Source: an uncultured Treponema sp. (lineage in GTDB: Bacteria > Spirochaetota > Spirochaetia > Treponematales > Treponemataceae). From it: 64,000 nt of DNA. Positions 34,719-43,968 of this stretch are shown here, piece by piece (position 1 is the stretch's first letter; every line of letters begins with the position of its first letter). Location of the stretch: assembly GCF_934725225.1 (NCBI RefSeq), contig NZ_CAKVAM010000003.1, forward strand, positions 248,001-312,000, in the 5' to 3' direction. The translations under genes and the position numbers were made by a program. The notes under the pieces are model-generated. The model searched no databases, was not told the origin of the DNA, and saw nothing but the letters and a program-made list of their open reading frames with translations.

Positions 34719-35362
34719 AAATATTTTAAAATTTCTTCAGGTTTGTCTGCAAGTTTTTGCGCTCCAGAATTCAAGAGAAAATTTTTATCTCTAAATCCCC
34801 AAGTTACACTTATGCAAGGAATTCCCGCATTTTTTGCAGTTTTTATATCGACATCAGAATCGCCCACATAAATTGTTTCATCTCTATTCACTTCAAGAAT
34901 TCGCATAACTTCTAAAACCGAATCTGGAGATGGCTTTCTATTTCTGCCTTCAAAATCGCCAACCGCAGTTTCGCGTTTTATGCTAGAAGAAAAATAATAT
35001 TCTGCAAGTTCTTTAACTTGAGCATCTGGCTTATTTGAAACAATTCCTGTTTTTATTTTCATTTCATTTAAAGTTGAAATCAAATCTAAAATTCCATCAT
35101 AAGGACGAGTTTTATTCTGCCAATTTTTTGCATAATTTTCCTTCATTAATAAAACTGATTTTTCATATTCAGGATTTTTCTTTCCATCAGGAATTGCAAG
35201 CTCCATAAGTTTTGCGATTCCATTTCCTACAAATTGCCGGACTTCATCTATCGAACGTAAAGGAAAATTCATCTGGTGCAAAGTTTCATTGCAGCTGTCC
35301 GCCAAATCATCAAGAGTATTAAGGAGAGTTCCGTCCAAATCAAAAATTACAGCTTTTGTCAT
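34715..35362 (-). CDS. HAD-family hydrolase, phosphoglycolate-phosphatase-like
   Basis: 215 residues. HAD motif I is VIFDLDGTLLNTLDD, motif II GIVSNKP, motif III a Lys in RKPSPDS, and motif IV YVGDSDVDIKTA. The helical cap lies between residues 15 and 80, as in Gph and PpaX. It could remove phosphoglycolate or another small phosphate ester; the substrate is not fixed by sequence. It is packed between the zinc permease (1-bp gap) and mutS2. Confidence 0.85.
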   Translation of the reverse strand: MTKAVIFDLDGTLLNTLDDLADSCNETLHQMNFPLRSIDEVRQFVGNGIAKLMELAIPDGKKNPEYEKSVLLMKENYAKNWQNKTRPYDGILDLISTLNEMKIKTGIVSNKPDAQVKELAEYYFSSSIKRETAVGDFEGRNRKPSPDSVLEVMRILEVNRDETIYVGDSDVDIKTAKNAGIPCISVTWGFRDKNFLLNSGAQKLADKPEEILKYL

Positions 35363-35363
35363 T

Positions 35364-36209
35364 TTAACTATTCTTCTTCAAAAATGAAATTATAAAGCAA
35401 ATTAAAAAAAATGCGGCATTGACTAAAACAATCGAAGCTCCGCTAGCCGAGCCAGTATAATACGAAAAACAAAGTCCTGCAATTCCGCCGACAAGTGAAA
35501 TCAATTTTGAAACAACCAAATAACGTCTTGAAGTTTTGCTCACAAATCTAGCAGAAGCTGCCGGAAGCACAAGCATGCTGTTAATCACAAGAAGCCCGGT
35601 CCAACGTATGCAAACAGAAACAATTGCAGCTGTCAGCAAAGCAAAAACTTGTTCTATGAAAATTGTTTTTATTCCACGGCTTTTTGCAAATGATGAATGA
35701 AGCGAAACAATCAGCATTTTGTTGTAGAAAAAAATCCAAACAAGAAGAAGAGCAATTGCGCAAAAAAACAAAAAAAGAATTTCGTTTGGCTGAATGCTAA
35801 GAATGTCGCCCACAAGATATTTTTGATATTTTGAAAAATTTCCGCCGGCAGATAAAAGCACAATTCCCAATGCAACTGAGGTTGAAGAAAAAACTCCAAT
35901 AATCGTGTCGCTGGAAGATTTTCCTTTTGACTTCACCATGATTATAGAAAATCCGAGCAGCATCGAAAATAAAACCATAGAAACTGTAACATCGCGAATT
36001 CCCAAAAGAACGCCAATCGCAATTCCTGTCAAAGCTGAATGTCCAATCGCATCGCTAAAAAAACTCATTCTGTTTGAAACAACATAAGTTCCCAACGCGC
36101 CAAAAAGCGGACCTGCAATAATAACGGCAATCAGAGCATTTTTCATAAACGCAGGAGACAACCATTCAAAAGGAAAAACAAAATTCAAAAAAGAATAAAT
36201 CAGCTGCAT
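35364..36209 (-). CDS. znuB: Zinc/manganese ABC transporter permease
   Basis: 281 residues, about eight membrane segments, ABC-3 family (ISVCIRWTGLLVINSMLVLPAASA is broken by the conserved GLLVxxxLVLPAA motif; IGHSALTGIAIG near the N-terminus). It moves Zn2+ or Mn2+ inward with the ATPase and receptor encoded just upstream. Metal choice cannot be decided from the permease. Confidence 0.88.
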   Translation of the reverse strand: MQLIYSFLNFVFPFEWLSPAFMKNALIAVIIAGPLFGALGTYVVSNRMSFFSDAIGHSALTGIAIGVLLGIRDVTVSMVLFSMLLGFSIIMVKSKGKSSSDTIIGVFSSTSVALGIVLLSAGGNFSKYQKYLVGDILSIQPNEILFLFFCAIALLLVWIFFYNKMLIVSLHSSFAKSRGIKTIFIEQVFALLTAAIVSVCIRWTGLLVINSMLVLPAASARFVSKTSRRYLVVSKLISLVGGIAGLCFSYYTGSASGASIVLVNAAFFLICFIISFLKKNS

Positions 36210-36215
36210 AAATTT

Positions 36216-37049
36216 TCACTCCAATTTTTCATATTCATCAGGAAGCATAATATGTCCGAAAACTTCCATAAAATCTTTTTGGCGGTAAACGTCTTTTACA
36301 GTTCCAACGACCGCACTAGCATTATTTATAAAAACAACTCTGTCAGCATGGCGCGCCACCAAATCCAAATCATGGCTTATCAAAAGAATCGTTATGTCAA
36401 AATCTCGGCGAATAGAAGAAACAAGCTCGTAAAAAGATTTCAGTCCTACTCTGTCAACGCCGCTAACAGGCTCATCTAAAAGCAAAATATCCGGCACAGG
36501 ATTTATCGCAAGCGCAAGCATAACACGCTGAAGTTCTCCGCCAGACAAATCACAAACTCTGCGCTTTAAAAGCTGATGTGAATTTGTACATGAAAGAATT
36601 TCAGAAGCAGCTTCAATATCTTTTTTTCTGTGCTTTAACCAGACAGGTCTTTTTGATGTGCAAGCCAAAACTAAATCTTCAACGCAGACAGGACTTCCCG
36701 GCTCAACAGAAAGTGTCTGAGGAACATAACCAAACACAGGCTTAGTTGTAGTGTACGGAATTCTTTTTCGGCAAGTGCAAAAACGGTCATGGTCAGTTGT
36801 GTGATCCTTTCCGCAATTTCCTGCGCACCTTTCGCCTTCAAAAATTATATTTCCTGAATGAGGAATTGTGTTCAGCAACGCTTTTATAAAAGTTGTTTTT
36901 CCCGCGCCGTTTCTTCCAACAATCGCAGTAAGCTCGCCGCAATGCAAATGAAGATTTATATCTTTTAAAATATATTCACCGCCAGCTTTTACACTTAAAT
37001 TTTCGATTCGTGTGCAGCAGACGTGAGATTTTCCAACAAGACAAGGCAT
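36216..37049 (-). CDS. znuC: Zinc/manganese ABC transporter ATPase with Cys/His-rich insertion
   Basis: 277 residues. Walker A GRNGAGKTT, Q-loop GYVPQTL, signature LSGGELQRVMLAL, Walker B ILLLDEP, switch LLISHD. Two parts are unusual. The N-terminus has a Cys/His group (MPCLVGKSHVCC). Between Walker A and the Q-loop sits an insertion of about 30 residues with four Cys and two His (CAGNCGKDHTTDHDRFCTC). These could bind the transported metal and tune ATPase activity. The start shares one base with the receptor stop (TAATG). Confidence 0.88.
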   Translation of the reverse strand: MPCLVGKSHVCCTRIENLSVKAGGEYILKDINLHLHCGELTAIVGRNGAGKTTFIKALLNTIPHSGNIIFEGERCAGNCGKDHTTDHDRFCTCRKRIPYTTTKPVFGYVPQTLSVEPGSPVCVEDLVLACTSKRPVWLKHRKKDIEAASEILSCTNSHQLLKRRVCDLSGGELQRVMLALAINPVPDILLLDEPVSGVDRVGLKSFYELVSSIRRDFDITILLISHDLDLVARHADRVVFINNASAVVGTVKDVYRQKDFMEVFGHIMLPDEYEKLE

Positions 37050-37978
37050 TATTCTTCCTCTGAAAAAGCATTCATCAAAACCGAAAGATTTTTTTCCATG
37101 CCCTCAATATACGCATTTTTTTCCAGCTGACCATTCACGCAAGGATCAAGCTCATAAACTGAAAGTCCAGTTTCATTGGCAATAATTTTCGCCGCGCCGG
37201 AAGAATACTGAGGCTCAGCAAAAAGAACAACATCTTCACCTCGATTTATAACTGATTTTATGCTTTCAATTATTTTTGCCAGCTCCTTCGCGCTCGGAAC
37301 AGTTCCCGGCTCCTGCTCAATAACTGCCGAAATTTCAAAACCGAATTCCTTTGCAAAATAAGGAAACGCTTCATGGAAAGTTATGATTTTTTTTCCGGCG
37401 AAAGGAGCAAGGAAAGTTTTCATTTTTTGTTCAAGAGCATTTAATTTTTCTATGTAAGCCAAAGAATTTTTTTTGTAGCTTTGTGAATTTTTTGAATCAA
37501 GAGAACAAAGTCCTTCCGTTATTTTTTGCACTTCGTAAATTGCGCCGGAAACGCTCACCCAGACATGAGGATTTCCGTCCAAAAGCTCAAAACCATCAGA
37601 AGCAACAATAAGAGAACCTTTCTTCATGGAAAAAGCCTTGTCAAAAAAATCTTCCATTCCGCTTCCGTTCACAACAAGAATGTCGCATTTTTCAATAAGC
37701 TTCATGTCGCCAGTTGTAAGCTGATAATCATGCAAGCAGCCAGTTTCAGCAGGAGCCAAAAGCGAAACTTCAACATCGTCAATTCCGTCTGTCAAATTCA
37801 AAAGCATTATGTAAATCGGATAAAAAGACGCCGTTATTTTTATTTTTTCAGAATCAGCTGAAGCAGAAGCCTGTTTTTCCGACAAAGAAATTTTCCAAAC
37901 TGAAAAAAAGGAAACAATAAACACAAAAAAACAGATTGTAAAAATTAAGGTTATTTTAAGAGATTTTTTTTCTTCCAT
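37049..37978 (-). CDS. znuA: Zinc/manganese-binding receptor (ZnuA-like)
   Basis: 309 residues from ATG 37978; a longer frame from 38005 is possible and neither has a clear ribosome site. An N-terminal membrane anchor (LIFTICFFVFIVSFFSVW) lacks a lipobox Cys. Cluster A-I features follow: ASFYPIYIM, TGCLHDYQLTTGDM (metal His), NPHVWVSVS (metal His), TFHEAFPYFAKEFGFE (metal His) and FAEPQYSS (acidic ligand). The His-rich loop of classic ZnuA is absent. It opens the operon znuA-znuC-znuB, with gph and mutS2 following without gaps. Confidence 0.88.
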   Translation of the reverse strand: MEEKKSLKITLIFTICFFVFIVSFFSVWKISLSEKQASASADSEKIKITASFYPIYIMLLNLTDGIDDVEVSLLAPAETGCLHDYQLTTGDMKLIEKCDILVVNGSGMEDFFDKAFSMKKGSLIVASDGFELLDGNPHVWVSVSGAIYEVQKITEGLCSLDSKNSQSYKKNSLAYIEKLNALEQKMKTFLAPFAGKKIITFHEAFPYFAKEFGFEISAVIEQEPGTVPSAKELAKIIESIKSVINRGEDVVLFAEPQYSSGAAKIIANETGLSVYELDPCVNGQLEKNAYIEGMEKNLSVLMNAFSEEE

Positions 37979-38070
37979 AAAATATATTCTATCTGAACTA
38001 AGCATTATTTACAATAAGACAAAAAATATTATAAATAACAATTTGTTTTTCAGAATAGCTCAAATTTTAG

Positions 38071-38099
38071 TTGACGTATATATAATTTCAGTTCATAAT
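38071..38099 (+). promoter_or_regulatory. Promoter of the Fe-ADH-like gene
   Basis: TTGACG (38071-38076), 17 bases, CATAAT (38094-38099), 24 bp before the ATG with its GAGG ribosome site. Confidence 0.65.
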
Positions 38100-38123
38100 A
38101 GATTTGAATCTTTGAGGAAAAAA

Positions 38124-39269
38124 ATGTCGAATCAAATTGTCACAACAGGAATTTCATTTTTCGGAGCAGACACTTTAAAAAATTTCAATGAAGAAATAAA
38201 AAATAACGGTTTTCAAAGAATTTTTATCATAGCAAACCCCGAATTTCAAAGCGCATTAAAAAAAATTTCCTCAATGCTTGCAAAAAACAAAATCGTATAC
38301 AGCATTTTTGACAGAGTAAGCCAGGCCGCTTCTCTTTCCGACACAAGAGCCGCACTGAACGCAGCAAAAACACTCAGGGCTGACGCAGTAATTTCCGTAG
38401 GCTCAAAATCAGTTTCAGATATTGCAAAAGCTGTGTCGCTTCTTCTTTCAAATCCTGAAATTTCAGATCCAAGAAAATTGGAAGGAAAAGCAAAATCAAA
38501 AAACAAAGCAATCCCGCTTTACATGTTTTTTACTTCAATCGGAAACGCCTGGGACTCTAGCCACGTTTTTATTTTAGAAGACGAATCGCAGCGGAAAAAA
38601 ATTGAATGCGCAGACACAAATACAATTCCAAAAGCATTTTTTTTCGACACAGAGTTTGCTTCCGTTGCGGACAAAAATAATTTTTCAGTTTTAGCCGCCG
38701 CGCTTTTGGCTTCTTCAATTGAATCATTCATCTGCAAATCTTCATGGGATTTAAGTGAATTTTTCGCATTAAAGGCAATAAAATTGATTTCTGAAAATGC
38801 GCTTTCAGCCTCGAAAGGAAATTCAAAGGCAATAGAAAATATGCTTTACGCGCAATATTACGCTGGCATAGCTGTTGCAAACGGAGGCGCGGCATTTGCA
38901 ACAGCGTCAGCACTTTCATTGGAAGCAGCATTAGGCATTTCTTTTTCAAAAGCAATAGTTCCAATTTTCAAAGAAACAATGGAATTCAATGCGGCTTCGA
39001 CAGGACAAAAATACAAAGACATTGCAGTAAACATGGGAGCAAAAATTTCATCCTCGGCTTCTCCAGAATCATTTAGAAAAACCGCAATAAATTCTGTTGA
39101 GAAATTTTTCAAAGAACTTTCTGTAGCAAAAAAAGTTGAAGAAGTAAAAATTTCAAAGGAAGACATTTCGTTTATTCAGGAAAATATTTTAAAAAATAAA
39201 TATACAGAACTGAATCCAAAAACCGTAACAAAAAAGAAAATTGCGGATGTTTTAAAATTGATTTCCTAA
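38124..39269 (+). CDS. Iron-alcohol-dehydrogenase-family protein lacking metal ligands
   Basis: 381 residues from ATG 38124 (GAGG upstream). The fold is that of group III dehydrogenases: a nucleotide half with VISVGSKSVSDIAKAVS (from GGGSxxDxAK) and a helical half. Where FucO-type enzymes have DALTHAIE, this reads ALLASSIE; where they have VHGMAH and PHG, this reads ATASAL and SFS. So the Asp and all three His metal ligands appear to be replaced. NAD(P) binding may survive (SVGSKS) but classic alcohol oxidation is unlikely. It could be a binding or regulatory protein. It is convergent with, and overlaps by 4 bp, the next gene. Confidence 0.75.
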   Translation: MSNQIVTTGISFFGADTLKNFNEEIKNNGFQRIFIIANPEFQSALKKISSMLAKNKIVYSIFDRVSQAASLSDTRAALNAAKTLRADAVISVGSKSVSDIAKAVSLLLSNPEISDPRKLEGKAKSKNKAIPLYMFFTSIGNAWDSSHVFILEDESQRKKIECADTNTIPKAFFFDTEFASVADKNNFSVLAAALLASSIESFICKSSWDLSEFFALKAIKLISENALSASKGNSKAIENMLYAQYYAGIAVANGGAAFATASALSLEAALGISFSKAIVPIFKETMEFNAASTGQKYKDIAVNMGAKISSSASPESFRKTAINSVEKFFKELSVAKKVEEVKISKEDISFIQENILKNKYTELNPKTVTKKKIADVLKLIS

Positions 39270-40555
39270 AAAATATCGGAAAAACAATTTTCGCATTCAT
39301 TGAAAACTTCGATAAAAGGCAGCAAATTTTCTTTATCAATTTTCATTTTTATTAAATAATCTTCTGGTTTTAAAATTGAATTTTCAATTTTCGTTTTTGA
39401 TAAAATATAAAAACTTCTGGCAATGTCAAACTCTTTCGGACCTTTGCAAGACAAAATAAAATTTGAAGCAAACCAATTTTTATTTTCATCAATCAAAATA
39501 TTTTCCGGGCAAAAATTTCCGTGGCAAAAAAAGTTTCCTTCTGGAAGTTTTTTCAGTTTTCTTATCACAGAAGAATTTTCTTTTGAATTTCCGCCTAAAA
39601 CAAAAAGCAGAAGTTCTTTATAGCTTGTAAGATTTTCCGCATTCAAACTCAAAAGTTTTTTATGGAGCAAAGTAAATTTTTCGGAAAAAATACTTTTATC
39701 AGTTTCATTCAAAATCCGAGATGGAAATTTTTCATCATCATTTTTAAAAACAATTCCAAAGCAGCCGTTTATTTTCAGAAAATCACAAGGCATAAAATTT
39801 AAAATATTTTGATTATAAGCGAACTGTGAATTTCTAAAATCCATCAATGCAAATTCTTTTGAAATATTTTCATTGAAAAGTTTTAAAATCCGCTTTTGGT
39901 CGATTTTAAAAATCTTAAAATATTTTTTTTCTTCAAGAAAATTTTCGCCTGAAATAAAATTTGAATAATCAGCTTTAAATTTGCTGACAGAAATTCCGTC
40001 GCCAGTTTTATAAAATTCAGTTGTAAACTCTGTGTTTTCTTTTAAAAAATTCACATAGCGTTTTATTTTTCTAACAAGTTTTTTTGTGCTATAGCTTTTG
40101 GTTAAATTCTGATTTTCAACAATTCCATGAAAGAGCAAATTGTCGCTAATGATTGCGCCTTCTGAATTTAAATTCGGCTTGAACTTTTCAAAAAATTTTT
40201 CGTACTGAGCTTTTGCCGCGTCAATAAAAATCAAATCAAATTTTTCATTTATATCGCAAGACAAGGCATCGTTGTTTATAATTTTTATTCTGTTTTTTAA
40301 ACCGCATTTTTCCACATTTTGAATCGCCTGAATAGTGCGGTCAATGTCGATTTCAATTGTCGTAACTTTTATATTTTCATCAACAAGTGCAAACTGAATG
40401 GCAGAATACCCAACAGCAGTTCCAATTTCCAAAACTGATTTCACGTTATGGCTTTTTATAAAACTGCAAATAAATTCAGAAGTTGCATCCTGCATAATGG
40501 GAACATTGTTTTTATGCGCAAGAGATTTTATTTCAAGCAAGAATTCCGCTGACAT
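39266..40555 (-). CDS. O-methyltransferase (TrmR-like) fused to a degenerate kinase-like domain
   Basis: 429 residues. Residues 1-~195 are a class I SAM methyltransferase of the TrmR/YrrM/CCoAOMT group (SVLEIGTAVGYSAI, TIEID, LIFIDAAKAQYEKFF, AIISDNLLFHG); TrmR methylates 5-hydroxyuridine at tRNA position 34. The remaining ~230 residues resemble aminoglycoside/choline phosphotransferases: FCHGNFCPENILID and GPKEFDIARSF. Both catalytic Asp sites read Asn (N347 in HGN, N365 in SNF), so phosphotransfer is doubtful. The gene overlaps prmC by 23 bp and shares its operon with release factor 1. Confidence 0.78.
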   Translation of the reverse strand: MSAEFLLEIKSLAHKNNVPIMQDATSEFICSFIKSHNVKSVLEIGTAVGYSAIQFALVDENIKVTTIEIDIDRTIQAIQNVEKCGLKNRIKIINNDALSCDINEKFDLIFIDAAKAQYEKFFEKFKPNLNSEGAIISDNLLFHGIVENQNLTKSYSTKKLVRKIKRYVNFLKENTEFTTEFYKTGDGISVSKFKADYSNFISGENFLEEKKYFKIFKIDQKRILKLFNENISKEFALMDFRNSQFAYNQNILNFMPCDFLKINGCFGIVFKNDDEKFPSRILNETDKSIFSEKFTLLHKKLLSLNAENLTSYKELLLFVLGGNSKENSSVIRKLKKLPEGNFFCHGNFCPENILIDENKNWFASNFILSCKGPKEFDIARSFYILSKTKIENSILKPEDYLIKMKIDKENLLPFIEVFNECENCFSDIF

Positions 40556-41480
40556 TTCTAAACTGCCCTTCCAAGTCTTTATAAATTTTTACGTCTTTGA
40601 ATCCTGAATCTTCCATTATTTTTTTTGTTTGCAAAGCATTGTATTCGCCAGTTTCCAAAATCAGAATTCCGCCCGGATTCAAAAAATCAACTGACTGAAA
40701 AATCAAGTTGCGTATAATTTCAAGTCCGTCGTCAAGGTTTGTGAGATTTCCATTCAAATCAATATCGCCGCACAACGCAAGAGACGGCTCGCTTCTTCCG
40801 TCTTTTAAAAGCTCAACAGTTTGAGAATACGGAATGTATGGCGGATTAGAAACAATGACATCAAAAAGTCCGTTTCTGCTTTGCCCTAAATTTTCAAAAA
40901 GATTGCTTTGAACAAAAACAGTTTTTTCAAAAGCGAACTTGCTAAGCAAACGCAATGAATTTTTTTTTGCAATGTCAAGAGTTTTTTTGCTTATGTCTGC
41001 AAAAACAATTTTTGGAAGCAATGATTTTGGAATAATTTTTTTTTCCTCGATAAATTTTAAAATGCTGATTCCAACACAGCCGCTTCCAGAACACATATCG
41101 CAGACAGAAAGAATTTTACAATCTGAAGATGCATGAAATTTTTCTTCAATAAAATTAACAGCATTTTCCACAAGCAGTTCTGTGTCCGGCTTGGGAATAA
41201 GAACACTTTGGTCAACTTCAAAATCATATCCAAAAAATTCTTTTATTCCTGTAATATATGCAACAGGCAAGCCAGTTTTTCTTTTTTCAATTGAAGAACA
41301 AAAAAGATTTTTTTGCGGCTCAGAAAGTTCCGTTTCAGAATGAAAAAGAATAAAAGTCTGATTGCATTTTAAAATCCATTTTAAAATAACATCAGCATCA
41401 AGAAGAGGACTTGGGCTGGATTTTAATTCTGATAATGCAAACTTTCTGGCTTGGCTTATTGTCATGTTTTTAAATTTCAA
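40533..41480 (-). CDS. prmC: Release-factor glutamine methyltransferase PrmC
   Basis: 315 residues. The N-terminal helical domain is followed by the SAM domain (LSVCDMCSGSGCVGISIL) and the catalytic VSNPPYIPYSQ. PrmC methylates the Gln of the GGQ loop in RF1 and RF2. It follows prfA with an ATGA-type 4-bp overlap, the standard arrangement. Confidence 0.95.
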   Translation of the reverse strand: MKFKNMTISQARKFALSELKSSPSPLLDADVILKWILKCNQTFILFHSETELSEPQKNLFCSSIEKRKTGLPVAYITGIKEFFGYDFEVDQSVLIPKPDTELLVENAVNFIEEKFHASSDCKILSVCDMCSGSGCVGISILKFIEEKKIIPKSLLPKIVFADISKKTLDIAKKNSLRLLSKFAFEKTVFVQSNLFENLGQSRNGLFDVIVSNPPYIPYSQTVELLKDGRSEPSLALCGDIDLNGNLTNLDDGLEIIRNLIFQSVDFLNPGGILILETGEYNALQTKKIMEDSGFKDVKIYKDLEGQFRNVSGILA

Positions 41481-42562
41481 CTTACAAGATCAGAACTGTC
41501 TTTTAACTGCTCCTCTTTTGCATAGACATTCAGCGCATCAAGCATTTCATCCATGTTGCCCATCATAAATGAAGGCAAATTGTGCAAGCTCAAATTTATG
41601 CGGTGGTCTGTAACTCTGTCCTGCGGAAAATTATAAGTGCGGATTTTTTCACTGCGGGCGCCGCTTCCAACCATGCTTTTTCTTGCATCCGCGCGCTCTG
41701 ACTGACGCTTGCTTTCTTCAAGATCGAAAAGACGTGCACGCAAAACTCTAAATGCCTTGTCTTTGTTTTTATGCTGGCTTTTTTCATCCTGCTGGATAAC
41801 AACAATTCCAGTAGGAATGTGAGTCAAACGGACTGCGGAATCTGTTGTGTTAACGCACTGACCGCCTGGACCGCCCGCACGCATAACGTCAACGCGGACA
41901 TCTTCCGGACGAATTTGAATTTCAGTTTCTTCTGCTTCCGGCAAAACAGCGACAGTTACAGTCGAAGTCTGAAGACGTCCCTGGCTTTCTGTGGCAGGAA
42001 CACGCTGAACACGGTGAACTCCGCTTTCCCATCTTAAAGTTCCATAAACAAATTTTCCAGCAATAGATGTTACAATTTTATTAAATCCGCCAACCGCAGT
42101 TTCCTGAGCTTCCATCGTTTCAGTTTTCCAGCCTTTGCGTTCTGCAAGATGCATATACATTTCCCACAAATCACGGACAAACAAGCTAGCTTCGTCTCCA
42201 CCGGCGGCACTGCGAATTTCAAGAATAATATTTTTTTCATCAAGAGGATCCGGCGGAATCAGCTTAAGTTTTATTTCTTCTTCCAGCTTAGGCTTTTTTT
42301 CTTCAAGTTCTTTCAGTTCTTCTCTTGCAAGCTCTTTCATGTCGCGGTCTTCCTCTTCAGTTATGAGGACAGTCGCATCTTCAATTCCTTTTAAAACTTT
42401 TTTGTATTCATCGTAAAGCGACATAAGTTCTGTAAGCTGCTGATGCTCACGCATTGTTTCTTTGTATTTTTTTTGATCCTTAATTAAAGAGGCATCTCCA
42501 ACAAGTTCTGAAACCACAGTGTAACGTGCAGAAAGATCTTCAAGTTTTTTTATCAAGTCCAT
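41477..42562 (-). CDS. prfA: Peptide chain release factor 1
   Basis: 361 residues. The GGQ motif (RAGGPGGQCVNTTDSAVRL) that triggers peptide release and the acidic helix-rich N-terminus of RF1 are clear. The stop-codon recognition segment is RVPATESQGR, which carries PAT, the RF1 type (UAG/UAA). First gene of prfA-prmC-methyltransferase. Confidence 0.96.
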   Translation of the reverse strand: MDLIKKLEDLSARYTVVSELVGDASLIKDQKKYKETMREHQQLTELMSLYDEYKKVLKGIEDATVLITEEEDRDMKELAREELKELEEKKPKLEEEIKLKLIPPDPLDEKNIILEIRSAAGGDEASLFVRDLWEMYMHLAERKGWKTETMEAQETAVGGFNKIVTSIAGKFVYGTLRWESGVHRVQRVPATESQGRLQTSTVTVAVLPEAEETEIQIRPEDVRVDVMRAGGPGGQCVNTTDSAVRLTHIPTGIVVIQQDEKSQHKNKDKAFRVLRARLFDLEESKRQSERADARKSMVGSGARSEKIRTYNFPQDRVTDHRINLSLHNLPSFMMGNMDEMLDALNVYAKEEQLKDSSDLVS

Positions 42563-42633
42563 AGTCTATAAAATATATCGAGTTTCTGTGAAAAAAGCAA
42601 TGAACCGCGAAATTTGAAATGCGGCAAAAATGT

Positions 42634-43968
42634 TTATTTAAAATTCAAATTTTTTATATAAAGACTTTCAAAAGATTTATCTTGCGCAAGATCTACGTGA
42701 ATTGATTTTTCTGCAAGTTCGCAAGCGGATTTTCTTAAATCCAAATTTAAAAGCAAAAATGAAGCACCGCAAAGAGAAGCATTTCCAGCAGCAAAAGTTT
42801 TTTCAGAAAGAAAATTTGGAATCATTTTTACATTGCAGGCATCTTTTATATCAAGAAGCGAACCAAAGCCGCCAACCAAATAAAGTGTTCCAGATTTACA
42901 TTTTGATTTTTCAGAAAGAATTTCAAGCCCAGTTAAAATAGCTGACTTTGCAAGCTGAAAATTTCTTATATCTTTTTGGCAAATATAAATTTCATCTTGA
43001 AGAATGATTTTTTCTTTTCCTGAAACAAATGCGCCAAAAGAATCAATTATTCCGCTTTTTAAAAATTCTGAAACTGCGCTTAAAATTCCAGTTCCACAAA
43101 TTCCAATCGCCTTGACATTTCCAAGCACAAAACATTTTATTTCATTGTTTTTAAGAACTTCAATTTTTGCAATCGCACCTTCTTGCGCAGGAATTCCGCA
43201 GACAATTCCATATCCTTCAAACGCAGGTCCGGCTGAAGTTGACGCGCAAAAAATTTTATCCAACTCCGCAGAATAAACGCAAAGCTCGCAGTTTGTTCCA
43301 ATGTCAGCAAGAAATTTATTTCCGCCTTTTTCTAAAAATCCGCAGGCAATCATCGCGCAAACAGTGTCGCCGCCAACAAAAGATTCAACCGCAGGAGCAA
43401 AATAAAATTCACAGTCAGACGGAATGTTTTCAAAATTTTCAAGTTCATATGCCTGAACTGAAAATCCGAATTTGCTTGGAAGCGAAAAAGGAAACTGTGC
43501 AAGTGAAGCCGCTGAAATTCCAAGAACAAAAGATTCCATTGCTGTGTTTCCGGAAATCACAATGCGCTTTAACACTGCCCGTCCGCGGCGATTTTCAACA
43601 AAAAAATTTTGAGATGAAAGAATCAGTTTTTTTGAAATTCTTTCTATTTGAGATAAAATTGATTTATGAAGTTTTTGCAAACCAGATGGTGAACTTGAAA
43701 ATAAAATTCTTGAAACAACATCGCTTCCAAATTCAACCTGAGAATTTTCTTCGCCGACAGAAGAAACAAGGATTCCGTCTTTTAGCGTAAAAAGATTTGC
43801 GGCTATAGAAGTTGTTCCAATGTCAAAGGCAATTCCAACAAAATTCAGCGGAAGAGAATTGTCGCCTTTTAAATTTTCAAGACCAGAGAAATCGGCAAGA
43901 ACAGAAATATTTTTTTTTGTTTCCGAGCCTTCACATAAACCGCAATGCCGGCAAACTGAACAAATCAC
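42634..43968 (-). CDS. RamA/RACo-like ASKHA ATPase (DUF4445 type) with N-terminal Cys cluster
   Basis: 444 residues from a GTG that directly follows the upstream stop codon. The body is an ASKHA ATPase of the corrinoid-activating kind: FVGIAFDIGTTSIAANLF, VISGNTAMESFVLG, FLADIGTNCELCVY, IGICGTGILSAVSEFL, LYLVGGFGSLLDI. RACo and RamA use ATP to reduce Co(II) corrinoid proteins through Fe-S clusters. Here the N-terminus has only a short CSVCRHCGLC motif (four Cys, two apart) in place of a ferredoxin domain. No corrinoid methyltransferase is near, so its partner is unknown. Confidence 0.78.
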   Translation of the reverse strand: MICSVCRHCGLCEGSETKKNISVLADFSGLENLKGDNSLPLNFVGIAFDIGTTSIAANLFTLKDGILVSSVGEENSQVEFGSDVVSRILFSSSPSGLQKLHKSILSQIERISKKLILSSQNFFVENRRGRAVLKRIVISGNTAMESFVLGISAASLAQFPFSLPSKFGFSVQAYELENFENIPSDCEFYFAPAVESFVGGDTVCAMIACGFLEKGGNKFLADIGTNCELCVYSAELDKIFCASTSAGPAFEGYGIVCGIPAQEGAIAKIEVLKNNEIKCFVLGNVKAIGICGTGILSAVSEFLKSGIIDSFGAFVSGKEKIILQDEIYICQKDIRNFQLAKSAILTGLEILSEKSKCKSGTLYLVGGFGSLLDIKDACNVKMIPNFLSEKTFAAGNASLCGASFLLLNLDLRKSACELAEKSIHVDLAQDKSFESLYIKNLNFK

